Source: Solirubrobacteraceae bacterium
Lineage (GTDB): Bacteria; Actinomycetota; Thermoleophilia; Solirubrobacterales; Solirubrobacteraceae
NCBI GenBank assembly: GCA_025935735.1
Contig: JAICUS010000050.1
Location: 1 to 17,771 of the forward strand
Direction: 5' to 3'
DNA length: 17,771 nucleotides
Part shown: in pieces, positions 1 through 6,729 of the stretch
Numbering within the stretch: position 1 is the first letter of the stretch
Layout: the number at the start of each line of letters is the position of its first letter
The notes under the pieces: generated by a model
What the model was told of the DNA's origin: nothing
The model's input: only the letters and a program-made list of their open reading frames with translations
Database searches by the model: none
Position numbers and translations under genes: made by a program

Positions 1-861
1 GATCACGTCGAGCTTCTGCAGCGCCTGGAGCAGCAGCAGGCCCGCCCAGCCCGACAGCGCGCCGGTCACCGGCGAGAGGAACAGCACCGACCAGGACAGG
101 CCGTAGTCGCTGGGCACCTCGCGGCGCTGGAGCTCGCGCTGGAGCCGGCTGAGGATGCCGCCGACCGCGCCGGCCATCAGCAGGTCCTGATAGCCCTGGC
201 TGACCAGTGCGGCCATGATCGCCAGCCCGACGAACACGAGCCAGGTCACCTTGTTCTGCTGCGTGGCCAGGTTCGTGAACTTCGTGTCGCGCGCGTTGTA
301 GAGCTCGTTGAGCAGGCTGCGCAGGATCTCCTGGGCGGCCGCCTCGTCGCGCGGCTGGGCGCCTCGGGACGGCTCGAGCAGGTCGTGCAGCACCCGCGAC
401 CAGTAGACGCGCTTGCGGTCGGGGAGCTCGTCGAGCTGGCTCTGCGCCTTCAGCAGCGCCGCGGTGAGGCGCGGCCCGCCGTACCCGGCGGCTGCGTCGG
501 CCTCGACGCGGTGCAGCAATCCCCAGGCCACAAGATCCCGCGAGCCGTTCCAGATGAACGGCGCGGCCAGGCGCTCGATGCGCTGCTTGAGGCCGCCGGC
601 CGCCGCCGCCGGCACCGTCAGCCCGCCGCGGCGACGCTGCAGCCACTCCGGGTCCTGGAGCAGCTGGGTGCCGATGGCGATCGCTCGCGCCTCGTCGAGC
701 AGCGACGGCCGGCCGTCGGGCTCCAGGAAGAACTGCGCGTCGTCGATCCGGGCGAGCGTGAAGCGCCGGTTCGGCCGCGCGATGAACATCCAGCGGGTGG
801 TGATCAGCACCACCCAGTAGCCGGTGATGATCGCGATGCCGATGTACTGCGAGGCCGTCAC
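1..861 (-). CDS. Membrane protein of unknown function (C-terminus cut by window edge)
   Basis: An open frame of 287 codons runs from a GTG at 861 to the window edge with no stop, so the C-terminus is missing. Three hydrophobic stretches are visible: residues about 5-25 (YIGIAIITGYWVVLITTRWMF), about 206-221, and about 258-280. Between the first two lies a long soluble, mostly helical and charged region. The last part has a glycine-rich turn followed by LSRLQREL and then a hydrophobic pair ending LLLLQAL. I recognise no family and assign no function. The GTG is preceded by a GGAG about 6 nt upstream, which supports it as start; a later ATG at codon 25 would remove the first membrane segment. 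It is divergent from the amidase gene with only 20 bp between the start codons. Codon bias is strong and host-like, so I am confident it is a real gene but not of its role. Confidence 0.8.
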   Translation of the reverse strand, partial: MTASQYIGIAIITGYWVVLITTRWMFIARPNRRFTLARIDDAQFFLEPDGRPSLLDEARAIAIGTQLLQDPEWLQRRRGGLTVPAAAAGGLKQRIERLAAPFIWNGSRDLVAWGLLHRVEADAAAGYGGPRLTAALLKAQSQLDELPDRKRVYWSRVLHDLLEPSRGAQPRDEAAAQEILRSLLNELYNARDTKFTNLATQQNKVTWLVFVGLAIMAALVSQGYQDLLMAGAVGGILSRLQRELQRREVPSDYGLSWSVLFLSPVTGALSGWAGLLLLQALQKLDVI

Positions 862-881
862 GGCGGCTCCGACCCTCCCCG

Positions 882-1526
882 ATGCGGACCGCGGCTGTCA
901 AGGTGTCGGCCGTGCTCGCCACCGCCCTTGCCGCGCTGCTGCTCGCCGCGCCGCAGCCCGCGATCGTCCAGCGGCCGATCCCGTTCGGCGCGCGCCGCAA
1001 GCGCGAGACGGCCGCCTACGCGAAGCGGCACTACGGGATCGACGACTACCGCCTGCGCCACCCCCACGTGATCGTCGAGCACTACACGGTCACGTCCACC
1101 TTCTCGCAGGCGTTCAACACGTTCGCGCCCGACGTACCCGACAGCGAGCTGCACGAGCTCCCCGGGACCTGCGCGCACTTCGTCGTCGACCGCGACGGCA
1201 CGATCTACCAGCTGGTGAAGCTGAGCATCATGTGCCGCCACACCGTCGGCCTGAACTGGACGGCGATCGGCATCGAGCACGTCGGCTTCAGCGACGGCCA
1301 GATCCTGCACGACCGCCGCCAGCTCGCCGCGTCGCTGAAGCTCACCCGCTGGCTGCGCTGCCGCTACGGGATCAAGGTGAGGAACGTCATCGGGCACAGC
1401 GAGAGCCTGTCCTCGCCCTATCACCACGAGCGCGTCGCCCGGCTGCGCGGCCAGACGCACGGCGACTGGACGCACGCGGACATGAAGACCTACCGGCGCA
1501 AGCTCGCCGCGCGGGGCGGCTGTTGA
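882..1526 (+). CDS. Secreted N-acetylmuramoyl-L-alanine amidase (Amidase_2/PGRP fold)
   Basis: A 214-residue protein predicted to cleave the amide bond between MurNAc and L-alanine in peptidoglycan, outside the membrane. Residues 1-23 form a signal-peptide-like stretch (basic start, then alanine/leucine-rich core). The Amidase_2 pattern follows: VEHYT with a probable zinc ligand H67, CAHFVVDRDGTIYQLV at 97-112, RHTVGLNWTAIGIE at 119-132, and GHSESLSSPYH at 171-181 with a second probable zinc ligand H172. The third ligand is probably a His or Asp in the QTHGDW segment near the C-terminus. No cell-wall binding domain is attached. The ATG at 882 lacks a clear ribosome-binding site; a GTG at codon 8 is a possible alternative that would shorten the signal peptide. 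It lies 17 nt before the beta-propeller gene, which appears to have its own promoter. The family call is firm; the exact substrate form (wall maintenance or lysis of other cells) is not known. Confidence 0.88.
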   Translation: MRTAAVKVSAVLATALAALLLAAPQPAIVQRPIPFGARRKRETAAYAKRHYGIDDYRLRHPHVIVEHYTVTSTFSQAFNTFAPDVPDSELHELPGTCAHFVVDRDGTIYQLVKLSIMCRHTVGLNWTAIGIEHVGFSDGQILHDRRQLAASLKLTRWLRCRYGIKVRNVIGHSESLSSPYHHERVARLRGQTHGDWTHADMKTYRRKLAARGGC

Positions 1527-1531
1527 ACCGG

Positions 1532-1543
1532 TAGCGTCGCGCC
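1532..1543 (+). promoter_or_regulatory. Putative leaderless -10 element before the beta-propeller gene
   Basis: TAGCGT at 1532-1537 is followed by CGCGCC and then directly by the ATG at 1544. The hexamer fits the TANNNT actinobacterial -10 pattern, and the distance would place the transcription start at or next to the ATG. No Shine-Dalgarno sequence is present. No convincing -35 hexamer is seen at the normal distance, which would fall inside the amidase gene. Confidence 0.5.
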
Positions 1544-3370
1544 ATGCGACCGCTCGCGTGCCTGGCGACGCTCGTGCTGGCGCTCGCGGCGGCCGCCGAC
1601 GCCCGGGCGGCCGCGCCGCGGCTGAAGCGCTTCTCCTCCTGCGCGAGCCTGTTGAGCTACGCACGCCACGAGGCGCGGCGCACGGGCGGCGGCGTGGGCG
1701 TGCTGCCGCGGGCGCTGCCGCCGTCGGCGCCGGCCCTGACCCGCCCGGCCCCGCAGGCCGAGGGCGCCGTCCCGGTCGCGGCGCCCGCCCCCGCGACGCC
1801 GGACTTCTCGGGCACCAACGTGCAGGAGGCCGGGGTCGACGAGCCCGACGTGGTCAAGACCGACGGCCGGCGCATCTACGCCGTCGCCGGCGGGGCGCTG
1901 CAGATCGTCGACGTGACCGGCACCGCGCCGCGGCTCGTGGGCACGCTGGCGCTCGCCGGCACGGACCCGCGGCTGCTGGTCCACGGCGACCGCGTGCTGG
2001 CCATCGCGTCCACCGGCTTCAGCGGCCCGATCCTGCCCGTCCGGGGCGCGCCGGTGCCGGCGGTCGGGATCGCCGAGCCGGGGATCGGCCGCCGGCAGAC
2101 GATCGTCACCGAGATCGACGTCGCGGACCCGGCGCACCCCAGCGTGCGGCGCACCATGACCGTGCCCGGGACCTTCGTCGACGCCCGCCAGAACGGCGGC
2201 ACGGCGCGGCTGGTGATCGACTCGGCGCCCGCCGCGATCCCCCTGGCCGCCATCGCCCACGCGCCGCTGCGCCGTTTCCTCGGCCACACCGTGCTGCGCA
2301 GCCGGCTGACCGGCCGCACCTACCGCCGCGCGCTGGCGCCGTGCGACCAGATCCGCCGCCCGCCGCGGTTCTCCGGCCTCGACGTGCTGGCCATCCTCAC
2401 CGTCGACCTCGACCACGGGATGTACTCGCTCGACCGCGACGGCGTGATGGCGGGCGCGCAGGTGGTCTACGGCTCGCCCGACAGCCTCTACGTGGCCAGC
2501 CGCGACTACTTCCGGCCGCTCGAGCTCGGCACGGCGGTGCCGGACGGCGTGCGGACCGAGATCCACCGCTTCGACATCTCAGACCCCGACCGGACGACGT
2601 ACGCGGCCAGCGGCTCGGTGCCGGGCTTCCTGCTCAACTCCTACGCGCTGTCGCAGTACCGGGGCGACCTGCGCGTGGCGAGCACCGAGGAGCCGCCGTG
2701 GTTCGCCGAGGACACCGCGGCCGGCGGCAGCCGGCTGACCGTCCTGCGCCAGGACGGCGCGGCGCTGCGGCCGATCGGCGCGGTGGGCGGGCTGGGGCGG
2801 GGCCAGCGCATCTACGCGGTCCGCTACCTCGGCGACAAGGCGTTCGTGGTCACGTTCCGCCAGGTGGACCCGCTGTACGCGCTCGACCTCTCCGACCCGC
2901 GCGCACCGGCGGTGCGCGGCGCGCTCGAGCTGCCCGGCTACTCGTCCTACCTGCACCCGGTGAGCGACGCGCTGCTGCTGGGCGTCGGGCGCACCGGCGA
3001 GACCCTGCAGGCGTCGCTGTTCGACGTCTCCGACCTGGCCGCGCCGCGGCTCGTGTCGCGGCTGGACCTCGGCAGCGGCGGCAGCGACGCCGAGTTCGAC
3101 CCGCACGCGTTCCTCTATTGGGCGCCGGCGAAGCTCGCGGTGCTGCCCGTGATGCTCTTCGGCGCGCGGCCGTTCGACGGCGCGGTGGCGATCCGGGTCG
3201 GCGATCCGCTCTCGGCCGCCGGACGGATCAGCCACGACAGTGGTCAGACGCCGATCGCGCCGGTCCAGCGCGCGCTCGTGATCGGCGACGACCTGTACAC
3301 GCTCTCCTACCGCGGTCTGCAGGCGAACCGGCTCGACACGCTCGCGAACGTCGGCTTCACGACGTTCTGA
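1544..3370 (+). CDS. Secreted beta-propeller domain protein (PF09826-like)
   Basis: A 608-residue protein starting with a signal-peptide-like segment (residues 1-23, alanine/leucine-rich, ending near ARAAAP). After a short cysteine-containing segment (SSCASLLSYAR), a low-complexity Ala/Pro-rich linker leads to the hallmark of this family, NVQEAGVDEPDVVKTDG at about 92-108. That is followed by repeated blades of the type IYAVAGGALQIVDV, LYVASRDYF, YAVRYLGDKAFVVTF and LYALDLSDPRAPAVRGALELPGYSSYLHPV. Family members are extracellular or membrane-attached propellers, some of them linked to proteases; no protease domain is present here and no enzymatic role can be assigned. The likely role is binding or scaffolding at the cell surface. 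The length is normal for the family, with no frameshift or break. The start is set by the leaderless-type promoter immediately upstream. Confidence 0.85.
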   Translation: MRPLACLATLVLALAAAADARAAAPRLKRFSSCASLLSYARHEARRTGGGVGVLPRALPPSAPALTRPAPQAEGAVPVAAPAPATPDFSGTNVQEAGVDEPDVVKTDGRRIYAVAGGALQIVDVTGTAPRLVGTLALAGTDPRLLVHGDRVLAIASTGFSGPILPVRGAPVPAVGIAEPGIGRRQTIVTEIDVADPAHPSVRRTMTVPGTFVDARQNGGTARLVIDSAPAAIPLAAIAHAPLRRFLGHTVLRSRLTGRTYRRALAPCDQIRRPPRFSGLDVLAILTVDLDHGMYSLDRDGVMAGAQVVYGSPDSLYVASRDYFRPLELGTAVPDGVRTEIHRFDISDPDRTTYAASGSVPGFLLNSYALSQYRGDLRVASTEEPPWFAEDTAAGGSRLTVLRQDGAALRPIGAVGGLGRGQRIYAVRYLGDKAFVVTFRQVDPLYALDLSDPRAPAVRGALELPGYSSYLHPVSDALLLGVGRTGETLQASLFDVSDLAAPRLVSRLDLGSGGSDAEFDPHAFLYWAPAKLAVLPVMLFGARPFDGAVAIRVGDPLSAAGRISHDSGQTPIAPVQRALVIGDDLYTLSYRGLQANRLDTLANVGFTTF

Positions 3371-3386
3371 TCGAGCTTAATGAGGG

Positions 3387-3416
3387 CTTGAGGGACCTAT
3401 TAGGCCCGCCTTGAGG
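3387..3416 (+). repeat. Direct repeat CTTGAGG x2, 23 bp apart
   Basis: CTTGAGG occurs at 3387-3393 and again at 3410-3416, one repeat start 23 bp after the other (about two helical turns). It lies in the short A/T-richer gap after the beta-propeller gene and before the small open frame at 3429. TTGAGG resembles a -35 hexamer, but no good TANNNT lies 16-18 bp downstream of either copy. It could be an operator or chance. Confidence 0.3.
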
Positions 3417-3428
3417 TTCGGCTCCATA

Positions 3429-3536
3429 GTGGTCTTCGTGCTCGCTGCCGTGACCGAAACCCTCCCGACCCTCCTGGCCGCGGCGGCCGCCTCGCTCTTC
3501 GCCATGATGGCCTGGGCGAGTCACACCATGCACTGA
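3429..3536 (+). CDS. Possible 35-residue single-span membrane peptide
   Basis: A GTG at 3429 opens a 35-codon frame ending in TGA at 3534-3536. Its centre is a hydrophobic helix (TLPTLLAAAAASLFAMMAWA) flanked by VTE on one side and SHTMH on the other. This is the shape of a small one-pass membrane peptide. A second possible start is the GTG at 3450, giving 28 residues with the whole helix kept. GAGG about 12 nt before the first GTG is too distant to be a good ribosome-binding site. It sits in a gap otherwise without coding content, 20 nt upstream of the secreted-protein gene, on the same strand. I recognise no family. A chance frame in G+C-rich DNA is possible, so confidence is low. Confidence 0.3.
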   Translation: MVFVLAAVTETLPTLLAAAAASLFAMMAWASHTMH

Positions 3537-3556
3537 CGGCGCGCGATCATCAGGGC

Positions 3557-4447
3557 GTGTTGATTCGACCCGCCCTGCTCGCCGCCGCTGCGATCGCTGC
3601 GGCGCCCGGGACCCCTCTCCCCCGGGCGCCGCAGTGTCCTCTCCCGCCGGCCGGCTTCACCTTCGCCCACCGCGTGGACGAGCTCCCGGTCACCCCCGAC
3701 TCCGACCGGATCGTCGCCTCGATCGGCCTGGACTCGCCGGTGCACGCCGACTTCGGCTCCGGCCTTTACCAGGGGAGCCGCATCGGGATCCCGTTCGACG
3801 TGGTGTCGCGGCACACCCACCGCTCGTCCGTGCGCTTCCAGTACGCGGACGAGTCCGACCGCGTGCGCTACCCGATCCCGAGGCACGTCCACATCGAGGG
3901 CGGCGGCGACCGCCACGCGCTGCTGGTCGACCGCGACTCCTGCCGGCTCTACGAGCTGTTCGCGCTGCGCCGCTCGGGCGGGCGCTGGACCGCCGGCTCG
4001 GGCGCGGTGTGGAACCTGCGCCATCCCAAGGTCCGGCCGGCCGGCTGGACGTCGGCCGACGCGGCCGGGCTGCCGATCCTGCCGCTGCTGGCCCGCTGGG
4101 ACGAGGCGCGCACCGGCCGGATCCGCCACGCGCTGCGGATCACCGTCCCGCGCACGCGCGACGCCTACGTGTTCCCGGCGCGCCACCGGGCCGGCGACGG
4201 CACCGATCCGTCGCTGCCCCGGATGGGCGAGCGGCTGCGGCTGAAGGCCTCGGTGAAGATCTCGTCCTTCCCGCGCCAGGCCCGAGTCATCCTGCGCGCG
4301 CTGCGCGAGTACGGCGGGATCGTGGCCGACAACGGCGCGGCCTGGTTCGTCTCCGGCGCGCCGGACCGCCACTGGGACAACGACCAGCTGCACGCGCTGG
4401 GCCGCATCACCGGGCGCGACTTCGAGGTCGTCAGGGTGCGTCGCTGA
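3557..4447 (+). CDS. Conserved secreted protein of unknown function
   Basis: A 296-residue protein from a GTG start. Residues 1-16 are a short signal-peptide-like stretch (LIRPALLAAAAIAAAP), so export is likely. The rest is a well-ordered globular protein with distinctive conserved-looking stretches: GSGLYQGSRIGIPFDVV (about 68-84), YPIPRHVHIEGGGDRHALLVDRD (about 106-128), WTSADAAGLPILPLL, RHALRITVPRTRDAYVFPARH, and near the C-terminus VILRALREYGGIVADNGAAWF with a following DRHWDNDQL. I recall similar proteins listed as uncharacterised in many soil bacteria, but I know of no function or named domain. The arrangement of His, Asp and Glu (IEGGGDRH) could form a metal or carbohydrate site; that is speculation. 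Its last 17 bases overlap the end of the convergent RNase D gene. The GTG has no clear ribosome-binding site. Confidence 0.8.
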   Translation: MLIRPALLAAAAIAAAPGTPLPRAPQCPLPPAGFTFAHRVDELPVTPDSDRIVASIGLDSPVHADFGSGLYQGSRIGIPFDVVSRHTHRSSVRFQYADESDRVRYPIPRHVHIEGGGDRHALLVDRDSCRLYELFALRRSGGRWTAGSGAVWNLRHPKVRPAGWTSADAAGLPILPLLARWDEARTGRIRHALRITVPRTRDAYVFPARHRAGDGTDPSLPRMGERLRLKASVKISSFPRQARVILRALREYGGIVADNGAAWFVSGAPDRHWDNDQLHALGRITGRDFEVVRVRR

Positions 4448-5588
4448 CCGCGACCCGGCCGCCGGGGCCCACGCCGAGGCGCCGGCGGCCGGCCAGCAGC
4501 TCGAGCAGCTCGGACCCCACGAGCTCGCGCCGCCAGCCGCGCAGCGTGCGCACGTCGGGCTCGGCGAGGCTGCGGCGGGCGGCGACCACGATCGGCGTCA
4601 GGTCCGCGCGCGCGGCGATCAGCTCGTAGGCCAGCCCGGCCTCCTGCGCGCGGGTGCGGACGAGCGACTCGGCGAGGGCGATCGTCGGGCCGTCGACGGA
4701 CTCGCTCGGCGGGCGGTCGGGCTCGTCGAGCCGGACCGGGGGCGAGCGGCGGCCGAGCTCGATCGCCGCGATCACGTCCTCGCCGCGCCGGCGCACGACG
4801 TCCGGGGTCACGCCGCGGATCTGCGCGAGCTCGCGCCGGCCGGCCGGCTGGCGCTTGGCCAGCTCGACCACGGTCGGGTCGCGCAGCACGCTGCCCACCG
4901 GCCGGTCCTCGCGCGCCGCGGTGCGCTCGCGCCAGGCGGCCAGCGCGCGGGCCACGGCGCGCTCGCGCGGGTCCAGGCCGGTGGCCCGGGGCAGCCGGCG
5001 CCACACCTCGTCTGGGTCGCGCTCGTCGGTCGCCTCGGCGATGGCCACGCACTCCTCGCGCGCCCACTCGAGCCGGCCGCGCTCGCTCAGCCGCCGCTGG
5101 ATCTCGTCGGCCAGCGGCAGCAGGTGCTCGACGTCGCCGCGCGCGTAGCGGATCTGCTCCTCGGTCAACGGGCGGGCGTCCCAGCGGGTGAAGCTCGCGG
5201 TCTTCGGCAGCCGGATGCGCAGGACGTCGTGGAGCAGCCCGTTGTAGCCGGCCTGGGCGGAGAAGCCGGCGAAGCCCGCGGCCACCTGGGTGTCGAAGAC
5301 GTTGGTGAACGTCGTGCGCCATTCGCGGCGCAGGATCGCCACGTCCTGGCGGCCGGCGTGCAGGACGACCTCAACGGCCGGGTCGGCGAGCACGGCGGCG
5401 AGCGGGCCGGCGTCCAGCGTCTCGGTGAGCGGGTCGAGCACCACGACCTCCTCGCCCACCACGAGCTGCACCAGGCACAGCAGCGGCCGGTAGCGCCCTT
5501 CGGGCATGAACTCCGTGTCCAGGCCGAGCCGCCCGGCGTCCCGGGCGGCCTCCGCGAGGCGCTCGACCAGCGTCTGTGTCATCGCCAC
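4431..5588 (-). CDS. rnd: Ribonuclease D-like 3'-5' exoribonuclease with HRDC domain
   Basis: A 385-residue DEDDy-family exonuclease predicted to trim 3' ends of tRNA precursors and other structured RNAs in the cytoplasm. The catalytic set is complete: D24 and E26 in LDTEF (Exo I), D82 in LHAGRQDVAIL (Exo II, also with D99 in FDTQ), and Y148 with D152 in RYARGDVEHLL (Exo III, YxxxD). LPKTASFTRWDARPLT at 127-142 is the usual RNase D connecting stretch. Residues about 205-280 form an HRDC domain (PVGSVLRDPTVVELAKRQP, RGVTPDVVRR), an RNA-binding module. The remaining C-terminal 100 residues are helical and may be a second HRDC-like module. The GTG at 5588 is preferred because a TAGGGT promoter-like hexamer lies 9 nt upstream; an ATG two codons further in (5582) is the alternative. 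The gene ends inside the convergent secreted-protein gene. Confidence 0.92.
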   Translation of the reverse strand: MAMTQTLVERLAEAARDAGRLGLDTEFMPEGRYRPLLCLVQLVVGEEVVVLDPLTETLDAGPLAAVLADPAVEVVLHAGRQDVAILRREWRTTFTNVFDTQVAAGFAGFSAQAGYNGLLHDVLRIRLPKTASFTRWDARPLTEEQIRYARGDVEHLLPLADEIQRRLSERGRLEWAREECVAIAEATDERDPDEVWRRLPRATGLDPRERAVARALAAWRERTAAREDRPVGSVLRDPTVVELAKRQPAGRRELAQIRGVTPDVVRRRGEDVIAAIELGRRSPPVRLDEPDRPPSESVDGPTIALAESLVRTRAQEAGLAYELIAARADLTPIVVAARRSLAEPDVRTLRGWRRELVGSELLELLAGRRRLGVGPGGRVAVSDAP

Positions 5589-5603
5589 GTTGGCGCGACC
5601 CTA
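5589..5603 (-). promoter_or_regulatory. Putative -10 element before RNase D
   Basis: On the minus strand TAGGGT (5603-5598) is followed by CGCGCCAAC and then the GTG at 5588. This fits a TANNNT -10 with transcription starting 0-3 nt before the start codon, and no Shine-Dalgarno sequence is present. The CGCGCC following the hexamer is the same as in front of the beta-propeller gene. Confidence 0.45.
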
Positions 5604-5643
5604 CCCGGGACGCGCGAACACCGTGCGCAGTTGGCGCCGGGAG

Positions 5644-6645
5644 CTAGCCGCCGATCCGCACCGGCGTGCCCACCGGTACGCGGGGATACAGGTCGATGAC
5701 GTCCGGCACGCTCATGCGGATGCAGCCGTGCGAGGCCGCGCTGCCGATCGAGCCCGTCTCGGCGGTGCCGTGGATGCCCACGCCGTTGACGATGCCCATC
5801 CAGCGGGCCTTCAGCGGGTTGGCGTCCGAGCCGCCGGGGACCGTCTCGTTGGCCAGCGCGCCGGCCCACGGGCTGTTCGGGACGCTCCAGGTCGGGTTGA
5901 CGGCCTTGTTGGCGATCGAGAACAGCCCCGTCGGCGTCGGGTAGGCGGGCTGGCCGACCGCGACCCGGTAGGTCTTGGCGACGTGCAGGCGCTTGAAGAG
6001 CCGCAGCGTGAACGTGCTGCGGTCGACGGTGATGACCGTGCCGTAGCGCTTGGCCAGGCCCTTCGTGGTCACCTTGGGCTTCACCGTGACCGCCTTCGCC
6101 GTGACGGCGCGGCCGGCGGCCGGGTCGATGAGCGGGGCGCGCAGCAGCGTGCGGAGCTTGTCCGCGTCCAGGGCCCGGCCGTTGTGGGAGGCGATCCTCC
6201 GGATGTGCGTGAGCCCGATGCGCACGCGGGCGTCGCGCGGCGCGATCGCCACCTTGGCCGCCACACGCTGGGCGAACGCGCGTAGGGCGTGGCGGTCGTA
6301 GGTCACGTAGAGCCGCACGTCGACCGCGGCCGGGCGGCCGTCCGCGTAGCCGGCCAGGAACGCGCGCCGGGCGGTGCGCAGCCCGTCGAGCTTGAGCTCG
6401 ATCGCCTTGGGGTCGAGGCTGAAGCGCTTCCCCGCGGCCTGCACGGTCACCGGCTTCGCGAGCTGGGCGGCGAAGGCGCCGTTGACCTTGGTGGCCGCGT
6501 CCGGGAGCGTGAGCCCGGAGACGTCCAGGCCGGCGGCGGTGACCGCGGCGGCGATGTGGGGCTCGGGCGGGGCCTGGGCGCCTGCGGGGGCGGCGGCGGC
6601 CAGAGCGAGCAGGGCGGCGAGGGTGGCGATGACGGTCCGGCGCAT
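5644..6645 (-). CDS. Secreted L,D-transpeptidase (YkuD domain) with peptidoglycan-binding-like region
   Basis: A 333-residue exported enzyme predicted to form 3-3 crosslinks in peptidoglycan or attach molecules to it. Residues 1-24 are a signal peptide (MRRTVIATLAALLALAAAAPAG). Residues about 35-185 match the layout of the PG_binding_4 domain often placed before YkuD (for example FSLDPKAIELKLD, RVRIGLTHIRRIASHNG). The YkuD domain starts near 200 with TVITVDRSTFTLRLFK and contains GLFSIANKAVNPTWSVPNSPWAG. Its catalytic motif is IHGT with H292, then SHGCIRM with H306 and nucleophile C308, all intact. I chose the ATG at 6645 because it begins the signal peptide directly and a TACGCT hexamer lies 10 nt before it; an in-frame start at 6693 would add 16 residues ahead of the signal peptide. 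The gene lies 55 nt downstream of the start of the RNase D gene's promoter side and is a separate unit. Confidence 0.92.
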   Translation of the reverse strand: MRRTVIATLAALLALAAAAPAGAQAPPEPHIAAAVTAAGLDVSGLTLPDAATKVNGAFAAQLAKPVTVQAAGKRFSLDPKAIELKLDGLRTARRAFLAGYADGRPAAVDVRLYVTYDRHALRAFAQRVAAKVAIAPRDARVRIGLTHIRRIASHNGRALDADKLRTLLRAPLIDPAAGRAVTAKAVTVKPKVTTKGLAKRYGTVITVDRSTFTLRLFKRLHVAKTYRVAVGQPAYPTPTGLFSIANKAVNPTWSVPNSPWAGALANETVPGGSDANPLKARWMGIVNGVGIHGTAETGSIGSAASHGCIRMSVPDVIDLYPRVPVGTPVRIGG

Positions 6646-6661
6646 GTGGCGCGAGAGCGTA
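6646..6661 (-). promoter_or_regulatory. Putative -10 element before the L,D-transpeptidase
   Basis: On the minus strand TACGCT (6661-6656) fits TANNNT and is followed by CTCGCGCCAC and the ATG at 6645, leaving a leader of only about 3 nt. CGCGCC recurs between hexamer and start codon. No ribosome-binding site is visible. This spacing supports 6645 over the upstream in-frame start. Confidence 0.45.
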
Positions 6662-6696
6662 GCCGCGGTCGCGGCGCCGTCCCGTGCGGGCAACCG

Positions 6697-6726
6697 AACT
6701 TGCGGCGCCGGAACTTGCCGCGCCCG
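6697..6726. repeat. Tandem 15-bp direct repeat (GAACTTGC unit)
   Basis: Two adjacent 15-bp units, GAACTTGCGGCGCCG at 6697-6711 and GAACTTGCCGCGCCC at 6712-6726, differ at 2 of 15 positions. They lie between the stop of the alpha/beta-hydrolase and the L,D-transpeptidase, about 35-65 bp upstream of the latter's putative -10. Read on the minus strand the repeated core is GCAAGTTC. The position suits an activator or repressor site; this is an inference. Confidence 0.4.
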
Positions 6727-6729
6727 CTG

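Noticed and set aside
896..901. Perfect TTGACA (-35-like) on the minus strand upstream of the membrane-protein gene
   Set aside because: No TANNNT hexamer follows at 16-18 bp (the place reads GGAGGG), and it lies within the amidase coding region.
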